Assembly: GCA_036560145.1 (NCBI GenBank)
Contig: DATBRV010000062.1
Coordinates: 62,001 to 126,000, forward strand
Reading direction: 5' to 3'
Source of the DNA: DATBRV01 sp036560145
Lineage (GTDB): Bacteria; Myxococcota_A; UBA9160; SMWR01
Length of the DNA stretch: 64,000 nucleotides
The translations under genes and the position numbers were made by a program. This document shows positions 19,201-25,632 of the stretch, piece by piece; position 1 is the first letter of the stretch, and each line of letters begins with the position of its first letter. Below the pieces are notes generated by a model, which was not told the DNA's origin, made no database searches, and saw only the letters and a program-made list of their open reading frames with translations.

Positions 19201-20908
19201 GGCCCGCGGTGTCGTTCCAGGCGACGAGCACGCGCTGGCGCTCCTCGGCCGAGAGCAGCGACACGCGCCCGAGCGGCGCCGAGGGGGCCGCCGCCAGGCC
19301 TTCCAGGAACGCTTCGAACTGGCGCGCGAGCTGCGCGAGGCTCTCGCGCGAGAGCCGCGGGGCTTCGAAGCTCCAGGCCGCCGCGCCGGCGGGAACCAGC
19401 AGGCTGAGCGCCTGGCCGCGCGCCGCCAGCTCTCCCGGCGCGAGCGAACCCTGGACCACGGTCACCGGCAGCCGGAAGCGGGCGGCCGCCTCGCGCAGCC
19501 CGGCGAGGCCCGGCTGCCGCGCGACCAGGTCGCAGGCGAAGCTCGCACGCCGGCGCGCATCGGCCAGGGCCGTGGCCACGCGCGCCAGCCAGGCGTCCGC
19601 CGCTTCCTCGTAGGCAATCTCGACCCGGACCGGGACCTGCGCGGCGAAGAGCGCATCGAGACCGGCCACGCGCTCGCGCAGGCCGGCGTCCGAGAGGCCG
19701 AGATCCAGCTCGGCGAACTCGCCGGTGCGTCCGAGCCAGGCGGCGAAGGCCGCGAAGAGGGCATCCTCGGGCGCGAGCCCGCCTGGGCGGCCCGCGAGCC
19801 AGCGCCGCAGCGACGGAGAGGGTTGACACGCGAGTGTGTCCAGGCTCGCGCCCGGCTCGGATTCGGCCAGCGGAAGCGGCGGCGGCGCCAGCGCGGCCAG
19901 GCGCCGGGACCAGTGCGATTCCTGCGGCGCGAGCGCCGCGTCGAGATCCGAGAGCCGGCGCGCGAGCGCCTCGTCGACCGCCGGGAGCCGCGCGCCCGGG
20001 CGCAGCGCGAAGCGCGCCGCGAGCTCCGCGGGGGAGAGGGGAGCGCCGAGCGGCGTCGTGAGCGAGCGGAGCTCGACCGGGTGGCTGCCCGTGCCGACCG
20101 TGATCCCGTCTTCGTCACACGCCACCAGCACGCCCGGCGGCGCCGCCGGCAGGTCCTCGCGGATCTCGAGCGCGCGCACCAGCGCGGCCTCGCCGCCCAG
20201 CCAGAGCTTGGGCAGTCCGATCGGATTCGCGTACGTGCCGAAATCGAGCGCGCGCACCAGCGCCGACAGCGACGCGGCGTCCCGCGTCCAGTCGAGCGCG
20301 CAGGCGGCGGCCGGGCGCTCGTGTCGCCGGTAGACGCGGCGCTCGCCGGCGGCCTGCGCGCGCGGCTGCGCGCGGCCGGCCGCGAGATCCTCGATCAGCG
20401 CCGGAAAAGACCGGACCGCGGCCTCGTAGCAGCGGGCGTTGAGCGTGAGCGAGGTCTCGCCGCCCGCGATCTCGAAGCTCTCCTCGCGCAGCACCTGACC
20501 CGCGTCCACGGCGTCCGTCATCAGGTGCCAGGTGATGCCCCAGCGCGGCTCGCTGCGCAGGAGCCCCCACATCGGCGTGTTGAGTCCCGCGTAGTGGGGG
20601 AGCGGCCCGTCGTGGAAGTTGATCGCGGCCCGGCGGGGCAGGCTGAGCAGGTCGCGGGGCACCACCGAGAGATTGGTGATGCTGAAGAGGTAGTCGAACG
20701 GCCGCGCGGAGGCCGCCTCGCGCAGCGCGTCCCAGTCGGCGAAGCAGGGGATGCCGCGCTCGCCCGCCCAACGAAGGGGTGCGGCGGCGCGGGTGAGCAG
20801 GCCCCGGAGCTCGTGCCCCGCCCCGAGCAGCTGCTCCCCGCATTGGATCAACAGGGACTCGTCGCCAATCGCGAAGCAGCTGAATCGGCTGGGTTCTGCG
20901 CTCGACAC
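16205..20908 (-). CDS. NRPS-like assembly protein: formyltransferase - degenerate C - A(with inserted luciferase-like monooxygenase) - PCP
   Basis: The GTG at 20908 is set by GAGGAGG just upstream; 1567 residues. Residues about 1-310 are a formyltransferase with NFHDGPLPHYAG (N-x-H) and TDAVDAG (Asp), so its catalytic residues are present. Residues about 316-560 resemble only the C-terminal half of a condensation domain; no HHxxxDG is seen. The adenylation domain starts near 576 (LIYTSGSTGRPKG; FDISVLELF). Just after its A4 motif it is interrupted, from about 811 to 1169, by a MupA/Atu3671-type FMN luciferase-like monooxygenase. It then resumes with MYGPTETTIW. The carrier serine is in LGGHSLL near residue 1494. 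No thioesterase or reductase follows. Pocket positions read D-I-L-Q-V-G-M-I-W-K, close to glycine codes I remember. Confidence 0.88.
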   Translation of the reverse strand: MSSAEPSRFSCFAIGDESLLIQCGEQLLGAGHELRGLLTRAAAPLRWAGERGIPCFADWDALREAASARPFDYLFSITNLSVVPRDLLSLPRRAAINFHDGPLPHYAGLNTPMWGLLRSEPRWGITWHLMTDAVDAGQVLREESFEIAGGETSLTLNARCYEAAVRSFPALIEDLAAGRAQPRAQAAGERRVYRRHERPAAACALDWTRDAASLSALVRALDFGTYANPIGLPKLWLGGEAALVRALEIREDLPAAPPGVLVACDEDGITVGTGSHPVELRSLTTPLGAPLSPAELAARFALRPGARLPAVDEALARRLSDLDAALAPQESHWSRRLAALAPPPLPLAESEPGASLDTLACQPSPSLRRWLAGRPGGLAPEDALFAAFAAWLGRTGEFAELDLGLSDAGLRERVAGLDALFAAQVPVRVEIAYEEAADAWLARVATALADARRRASFACDLVARQPGLAGLREAAARFRLPVTVVQGSLAPGELAARGQALSLLVPAGAAAWSFEAPRLSRESLAQLARQFEAFLEGLAAAPSAPLGRVSLLSAEERQRVLVAWNDTAGPVPGEPCVHQQFERQVDRTPDAVALVFRGQKLSYRELDARANQLAAHLRELGVGPDVPVGVCTERSLEMMVATLAVQKAGGAYVPIDPGYPKERIALMVEDSQVPVLITQQRLLGRLPRHQARVVCLDAEWPEIAKRPATRTPGGAGPENLAYLIYTSGSTGRPKGVMVEHRNVSNFFAGMDTRVAHPPGSVWLAVTSLSFDISVLELFWTLARGFRVVIHDEEHKTAASSAARTRLPSQPIDFSLFYFASDEGEHAADKYRLLLDGARFADARGFAAIWTPERHFHAFGGLYPNPSVASAAVAAITQRIGIRAGSCVSPLHHPIRIAEEWALVDNLSGGRVGISFASGWQPDDFVLRPESHARAKQVMVENIDTVRRLWRGEKLSFPGPRGEVAVRTLPRPVQPELPVWITTAGNPETFRMAGELGANVLTHLLGQSVDEVGEKLRFYRQAWKDAGHAGAGFVTLMLHTFVSDDGKQVRETVREPLKDYLRSSASLIKQYASSFPAFKGIGAGSAADVDRAFQNLSDEDMDALLEHSFGRYYETSGLFGTPGDCVAMVDRLKQIGVDEVACLIDFGIDSEKVFANLTHLDELRERCAARAEAETGDFSIAAQLRREQVTHLQCTPSMAGMLLADPETRGALGQLGQLLVGGEACAPELARDLASRVPGPLLNMYGPTETTIWSTSQRLAPGEGPVPIGRPILNTRLYVLDARQEPVPPGVAGELWIGGAGVVRGYFGRPELTAERFLPDRFAGEPGARMYRTGDRVRYRPDGIVDFLGRIDHQVKLRGYRIELGEIESLLRKHSGVRDAVVVMREDAPGDKRLVAYVIPEAGVAASAADLRAHVRERLPEFMVPAAVMLLDAFPLTPNQKIDRRALPAPDAAVSAPTTAYVAPASDLETTVARVWQEVLQVAQVGMQDNFFDLGGHSLLIVQVLEKLRKATGLQLPMTDLFRFPTIRSLVDHLSAGGDDGEQRQRTQDRADARRESMLRRRQRRQRG

Positions 20909-21044
20909 CTGCCTCCTCGGCTCGCTCCGGCGGCAGGGTAGCGCGCGCGCCCCGCGGTTCCGCCCGGGCGCGAGCCAGGGGCCTCGCGACGCCAGGCCAC
21001 GCTCCGTATCGGCCGTCGGAAAAGCGGGCTTGACGGCGCGAGCC

Positions 21045-21809
21045 ATGCACCCCGCGAGCGGTATCGGTACGTTTCCCGGCCAAGTGCCGCGTCAACCGGG
21101 CCACGGCTGGTGGCCGTATCTGACCCCGATCTTCAGCTTCCTCGCGCTGGTCGAGATCGCCGGGCGTTTCTCTACCGCATGGACTCCCTTCTTCGCCGCG
21201 GCGAAGGTGCTGGTCCCCCTCGCGCTGCTGCTCTACTTCGCGCGGGGCGGCGCCTATCCCGAGCTGCGCGGGCGGCAGGGCAGCGCGACGGACTACGCGC
21301 TCGACGTCCTGGTGGGCGTGCTCGGCGCGGCCCTCTGGGTCGCCCCGTACCTGTGGATCGCCGCCGCGCGGCCCGGGCCGGACGTCGCCTTCGACCCCCA
21401 GCAGCTGGGCGCCTCGCGCGAGTGGCTCGCGCTCTCGCTGCGGGCCCTCGGCTTCGCGGTGGTGACGCCCTTCGCCGAAGAGCTCTTCGTGCGCAGCTGG
21501 CTCGCGCGCTACGCGGACGTCTTCGACGGCTCGGGCGATTTCCGCGACGTGCCGATCGCGCGCTACAGCTTCCGGAGCTTCGCGACCGTGCTGATCTTCT
21601 TCACCGTGAGCCATCAGCCCTGGGAGTGGCCGGTCGCGGTCGCGTGGATCGTCCTCACCCAGCTCTGGTTCTATCGCCGGGGCAAGCTGCTCCCGATGGT
21701 GCTCGTGCACGCGGCGTCGAACCTGTCGATCTTCCTGTTCGTGCTGCTCGCAAACGGGCGGATCACGAACGCGGACGGCTCGCCCTTGAGCCTCTGGTTC
21801 TTCCTGTGA
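21045..21809 (+). CDS. CPBP/CAAX-type intramembrane protease, exosortase-locus type
   Basis: 254 residues from the ATG at 21045, transcribed away from the assembly-line gene. Several transmembrane segments surround the protease motifs: FAEELFVRSWLARY (EExxxR), VSHQPWEWP and LVHAASNLSIF, which give the two Glu and the two His of CPBP glutamic proteases. The arrangement resembles the CAAX-protease-related family found beside EpsH/XrtA exosortases, and other genes in this window fit such a system. The substrate is unknown. Confidence 0.82.
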   Translation: MHPASGIGTFPGQVPRQPGHGWWPYLTPIFSFLALVEIAGRFSTAWTPFFAAAKVLVPLALLLYFARGGAYPELRGRQGSATDYALDVLVGVLGAALWVAPYLWIAAARPGPDVAFDPQQLGASREWLALSLRALGFAVVTPFAEELFVRSWLARYADVFDGSGDFRDVPIARYSFRSFATVLIFFTVSHQPWEWPVAVAWIVLTQLWFYRRGKLLPMVLVHAASNLSIFLFVLLANGRITNADGSPLSLWFFL

Positions 21810-21825
21810 GCCCGGCGCCGCGGCC

Positions 21826-22158
21826 TCAGGTGGCGCCGCGGTGCCCCAGGCGGACGCAGCGCGCGATCTCGGTGAGCTCGATCAGCCCCTGGTAGGTCGC
21901 CTCGAGCTGCTGACCGAGGCAGGCGGCCTCGATCACCGAAGCGCAGCTCGCGAGCGGCTCGAAGCCGGCGGCGGCCGCGTCGGAGACCAGCGCGCCCGCG
22001 AGGCTCGTCAGCTCCTTCAGGTCGCGGCGGCTGTAGGCGTCCTGGGCCGCGTCGATCCGCTCCGCGAGGCCGAGCACGAAGGCCTCGATGATCGGGGCGA
22101 GGGCCGGATCGTCGGCGAGAGCGGAGAAGATCGGACGCGCGCCGGAGCTGTCACCCAT
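21826..22158 (-). CDS. HPt-like domain protein lacking the phospho-histidine
   Basis: 110 residues, all helical by appearance. The order PALAPIIEAFVLGLAERIDAAQ then LTSLAGALVSDAAAAGF mirrors an HPt four-helix domain, where the second motif is normally LAHxLKGSAxxxGF. Here Gly stands where the phospho-accepting His should be and the Lys is also lost. It may be a docking or inhibitor domain and not a phosphorelay protein. Its ATG overlaps the end of the upstream kinase-like gene by 8 bases. Confidence 0.55.
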   Translation of the reverse strand: MGDSSGARPIFSALADDPALAPIIEAFVLGLAERIDAAQDAYSRRDLKELTSLAGALVSDAAAAGFEPLASCASVIEAACLGQQLEATYQGLIELTEIARCVRLGHRGAT

Positions 22159-23554
22159 CCTGCGAATTATCGGAAGCCGAGCGATCGAACTGAACGCCCG
22201 AGGCGGGCGGCCCGAGCGAGGCGAGCAGACGGGCGGCGAGGCCGCGGCTCCGGCGGCCGCCGCAGCGCCCGCCGAAGCGGAACGCGTGCGGCGCGAGGAG
22301 CTGGGCGCGCAGTCGGCCCGTCCCGGTGGGGATCAGGACCAGGGCTTCCGGGGCGAGCTCCGCGCGCAGCTCGCCGAAGCCCTCGAGCTCCCGGAGCAGC
22401 CGCGCCACCGCCCATCGCTCGGCTGCGCCGCAGGCCGTCGCGCCGGGCGGCCGCGCGCCGGCGCCGGGCTGGTAGATCAGCAGGGTGTGATCGGGGTCCG
22501 AACGCACCGCGAGCGGGAGCGGCGCAAGTCCGCGCGCCGCGAGCGTGTTCGCGCGCGCCCAGAGCCCGCGCATCCGCCGCTCGGACGCGCGCGGATATAC
22601 CACGCGCCAGACGCCGCCGTCGATCTCGACGCGGACCGATCCGGCCGCGGGCGGGAGCCCGGCCGGCGCGCCGCCGAGCACGAGCCCCGGGTCGAGCCCG
22701 CGCCGCGTGAAGCCTCGCGAATCGCCGCGCTCGAAGGCCTGGAAGCGGCGCCCGTTGCGCACGGCGGTTCGACGCATCCGAGTGTCATCTCGCCGGGCCA
22801 GACGCGGCGCCTCGGAGCGCAGCCGCGCCCACCAGCGGCGCGCCTGCGCGGCGTCGCCCGCGTAGGCGCGCAGGAAACGGAGGCGCTGCGTCGCGGGCAC
22901 GGCCGCGGCCGTGCGCGCCAGCTTGGCGAGCATGCGGCTCCGCGCGCGCGTGCTCAGGAGCCAGCGTAGCCGCGCGCGCTCGAAATCCACCAGCCGGAGA
23001 CGGCCGGCTCCCGCGCCGGACACCAGCACGTTGTTCGGGGCCAGATCGTCCTGGAAGAGGCCGGCGGCGTGGGCAGCCGCCACGATCCCCCCGAGCGAGA
23101 CGGCGAGGCCGCGGCGCTCGCCCGGGGCGAGCGCGGGATCGCTCCAGAGGCGGCGCAGATCGACGGCGTCCGCGAGCAGCGGCGCCAGCAGGAAGCACTC
23201 GACCAGCCGCCCGGCGCGACGCCGCTCGCCCGCCGCCAGGGGCACCACCACGGGCACGCCGCGCCGGGCCAGGGCCTCCGCGATCCGGAGCTCGCGGCGC
23301 GCCTTCGAGCCGCGCGCGTGTCGCAGCCAACCGCGGCTCGGGCGATAGCCGGAGCGCTTGAGCAGGTGTTCGGGCTCGCCCCCCGACCCGAGCGCGAGCC
23401 GGAACAGCCGCTTGCGGCGCCCGGAGCGGAGGTCCTCGGCGCCGTCCCGCTGTTGCAGGGCGCGCGCGAGCAGCGGCGCGAGCGCGGCCGCGTCGGCGCC
23501 CTCGCGCAGCCACCAGCGTACGCCTGCCACCTCGACGGTCCGCGGCTCCTGCAC
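22151..23554 (-). CDS. Lipopolysaccharide-kinase-like protein (Kdo/WaaP family)
   Basis: From the GTG at 23554 it is 467 residues; an ATG at 23608 in the same frame would add 18. The N-terminal 230 residues look like the small-molecule/LPS kinase fold: EHLLKRSGY for the phosphate-binding Lys, LFQDDLAPNNVLV for the catalytic loop (D..N) and RLVDFERARL for the metal Asp. The C-terminal 200 residues may be a second, degraded copy. It could phosphorylate a lipid-A-core sugar. It is transcribed toward the HPt-like gene and diverges from the Cys-rich gene at 23607. Confidence 0.7.
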   Translation of the reverse strand: MQEPRTVEVAGVRWWLREGADAAALAPLLARALQQRDGAEDLRSGRRKRLFRLALGSGGEPEHLLKRSGYRPSRGWLRHARGSKARRELRIAEALARRGVPVVVPLAAGERRRAGRLVECFLLAPLLADAVDLRRLWSDPALAPGERRGLAVSLGGIVAAAHAAGLFQDDLAPNNVLVSGAGAGRLRLVDFERARLRWLLSTRARSRMLAKLARTAAAVPATQRLRFLRAYAGDAAQARRWWARLRSEAPRLARRDDTRMRRTAVRNGRRFQAFERGDSRGFTRRGLDPGLVLGGAPAGLPPAAGSVRVEIDGGVWRVVYPRASERRMRGLWARANTLAARGLAPLPLAVRSDPDHTLLIYQPGAGARPPGATACGAAERWAVARLLRELEGFGELRAELAPEALVLIPTGTGRLRAQLLAPHAFRFGGRCGGRRSRGLAARLLASLGPPASGVQFDRSASDNSQDG

Positions 23555-23606
23555 GTGCGCAGGATACGCGTTGACCAGGGAACGGGCTTGGCGCAGGCTC
23601 CCCGCC

Positions 23607-23891
23607 ATGCGCTGCTTCCAATGCAGCAAGACCATCGTGCTCGCGGCGGGAGAGCGGGTCGGGTTCCGGGATGCCTGCGAATCCTGCCGGGCCGATCTGC
23701 ACGTCTGTCGCAATTGCCGCCACCATGATCCGGCGGCCTACAACGAATGCCGCGAGCCCAACGCGGAGCGCGTGGGCGACCGCGACCGCGCCAATCGCTG
23801 CGACTACTTCTCCCCGGGCGAGGGAGCAACCGGCAGCTCTCCGGCTGATCGCTCCAAGGCGCAGATCGACGCGCTCTTCCGCAAGCGCTAG
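23607..23891 (+). CDS. Small Cys-rich putative zinc-binding protein
   Basis: 94 residues. Cysteines and histidines come in pairs: MRCFQCSK, ACESC, HVCRNCRHHDP, NECREP and NRCDYFSPG, enough for two zinc sites. The block HHDPAAYNECREPNAERV is a signature I associate with unnamed proteins of deltaproteobacterial genomes, but I cannot name the family. The ATG shares a CATG with a possible reverse-strand ATG of the divergent kinase-like gene. The stop overlaps the convergent gene by 4 bases. Confidence 0.65.
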   Translation: MRCFQCSKTIVLAAGERVGFRDACESCRADLHVCRNCRHHDPAAYNECREPNAERVGDRDRANRCDYFSPGEGATGSSPADRSKAQIDALFRKR

Positions 23892-25390
23892 CCCGCGCGC
23901 CACCCCACGACGCCGGGAAACGGGACCGGCGTCTCGCCGTCCCCGTGCGCGATCTCCCGCAGCGTGGCTCCCAGCTCACTCGCCTCGACCGGACGCGACG
24001 CCGTCGCCGAGCCCGCGACGCCCGGCCAGGCGAGCGGCGGTCGCACCACCACGCGCAGCGGCCGCTCGCGCGGCCCTCCCGTCTGCGCGAGCACCACGAC
24101 CGTGCGCTCGGCGAGCCCGATCTGCCCCAGATGGTCGAGCAGCGAGGCGATCGCGTCTTCGGCGCCGGAGGCGGCGGGCGCGAGCAGGCGGAAGTCCACC
24201 AGCAGAAAGAACGGAATCGGCGACGCGCCCTTTCGCAACAGCCAGCCGCGTGCGTCCGACGCCAGCTGCGCGGGCGGCCGCACGCCGTCTCCCAGGCCGA
24301 GTCGCTCCAGCGTATGGCGGCCGGGCCCCGCCAACCAGGGCGCCGCCGCCAGCCAGCGCAGGTCGCGCTCGAGGCGGAGGCGCGCACCGGGCCGCGCGTC
24401 GACCTCGCGCGTGCCGATCTCCTGGCCGAGCGACGGATCGGCGAGGATCGCCGCCGTGCGGTACCCATCGTCCGCCAGCGCGGGGACCAGCGGGGCGCCA
24501 TCGGGAAGCGAGAGCAGCGCCTCGAGCGCCCGCTGCGGCTCGGCGACGATCGGCTCGTAGAGGATTCCGGTCCAGCCGGCGAGCGCATCCTGGCCGCGCG
24601 CGCCCGCTGCGCGCGCGGCTTCGCCCGCGGATCCGAAGGCGACGACCAGGATGTTGGCGGGCGCGCCGCCGGGAGAGGGCGGCTCGCGATCGGCGAGCAG
24701 CCAGGGAATCGCGACGGGGGCATAGCCGGCCGCCAGCGCGGCCGCGGCGAGCCCGGCGAGGAGCTGGGGGAAAGAGGCCCGCGGCCGGCTGGATCCGCGG
24801 CGGCGCGCCAACGCGTAGGCGGCCCAGACGGCGATGGCGCCCAGCAGGACGCCGCCCGCCACGCCCGCCAGCGCCGGCCAGCCCAGCGCGCGCTCGCCGA
24901 GCAGCAGGCGCTCTCCCGCGGCCACCAGCAGCGCCGTCGCGCCCCAACACAACAAGGCGTTGGCAGGCGTGCCGGCGCGCTCCGAGCGATCGGCGAGCCG
25001 CGCCGCCGCGAACGCCGCCCCCGCCGTCGCCAGCGCCGCGAGGGCCAGCGCGGCGAGCGAGATCCACCCGGAGACCCCGGGCCGGGGCAGGGCGAGCGGC
25101 GCCAGCGTGGCGAGCGCGATCAGCCCGGCCACCCACGCCACCAGCGCCGAGTGCGAGGGCCGCTGGCGGAGCGTGCGCACCGTCAGGCCCAGCGCGAAGG
25201 CGGCCAGCGCGAGGCCGAAGGCGAGGCTCGCGACGCCGAGCAGCGCGAGGGCGGGCGGAGGGCGGGCCCCGGCGGCCAGCAGCAGCTCCGCGAGCGCAAG
25301 CAGCAGCCCCGCGCTGGCGCCCGCGAGCGGCCAGTCGCGCAGGGCCGGTCGGGGAGGCAGCAGGAAGACCGGAAACCCGGGGAAGCTCAT
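23888..25390 (-). CDS. Membrane protein with degenerate sulfatase/alkaline-phosphatase-like domain
   Basis: 500 residues. About the first 240 contain six or more Ala/Leu-rich transmembrane helices. The rest follows the order of a sulfatase: ANILVVAFGSAGE where NVLLIxxDxLR is expected, LSLPDGAPLVPALADDGYRTAAILADPS matching the usual GYRTAAV step, and LGLAERTVVVLAQTGG in place of DxxVVVTSDHG. The metal Asp residues and the Cys/Ser nucleophile are not evident, so it is probably catalytically dead. It is the last gene of the leftward BY-kinase operon (ATGA overlap with the HTH gene). Confidence 0.6.
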   Translation of the reverse strand: MSFPGFPVFLLPPRPALRDWPLAGASAGLLLALAELLLAAGARPPPALALLGVASLAFGLALAAFALGLTVRTLRQRPSHSALVAWVAGLIALATLAPLALPRPGVSGWISLAALALAALATAGAAFAAARLADRSERAGTPANALLCWGATALLVAAGERLLLGERALGWPALAGVAGGVLLGAIAVWAAYALARRRGSSRPRASFPQLLAGLAAAALAAGYAPVAIPWLLADREPPSPGGAPANILVVAFGSAGEAARAAGARGQDALAGWTGILYEPIVAEPQRALEALLSLPDGAPLVPALADDGYRTAAILADPSLGQEIGTREVDARPGARLRLERDLRWLAAAPWLAGPGRHTLERLGLGDGVRPPAQLASDARGWLLRKGASPIPFFLLVDFRLLAPAASGAEDAIASLLDHLGQIGLAERTVVVLAQTGGPRERPLRVVVRPPLAWPGVAGSATASRPVEASELGATLREIAHGDGETPVPFPGVVGWRAG

Positions 25391-25632
25391 CTCGCCCGCG
25401 GCGGTGGCAGAGTCTCCGGCTCCGGACCGGCGACTCGGCGCGCGCCGTTCACGCGGTTGCGCTCCAGCCAGCCGAGCACGTCCGCGCGGCGATAGCGCAG
25501 GCTGCTGTTGCGGCCTTCCCCGATCCGATAGGCCGGGAAGGCCGCCTCGCGCACCAGCTCCCAGAGCTTGGTGCGCCCGATCTGGAGGAGCGCGAGCACC
25601 TGCGCGGTGGTGAGCAGCTCGGGATCAGCCAC
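25387..25632 (-). CDS. Small MerR/excisionase-type HTH protein (HTH_17-like)
   Basis: GTG at 25632, 81 residues, overlapping the BY-kinase stop by 8 bases and the next gene by 4. LLTTAQVLALLQIGRTKLWELVRE is a winged-helix DNA-binding start, and AYRIGEGRNSSLRYRRADVLGWL is the matching wing, as in AlpA/excisionase-like proteins. It sits in the middle of an exopolysaccharide operon, not near an integrase, so it may autoregulate the operon. This is inference. Confidence 0.75.
   Translation of the reverse strand: MADPELLTTAQVLALLQIGRTKLWELVREAAFPAYRIGEGRNSSLRYRRADVLGWLERNRVNGARRVAGPEPETLPPPRAR

Noticed and set aside
25387..25632. Excisionase of a prophage or ICE
   Set aside because: No integrase, att repeat or tRNA is nearby, and translation overlaps tie it to the EPS operon.
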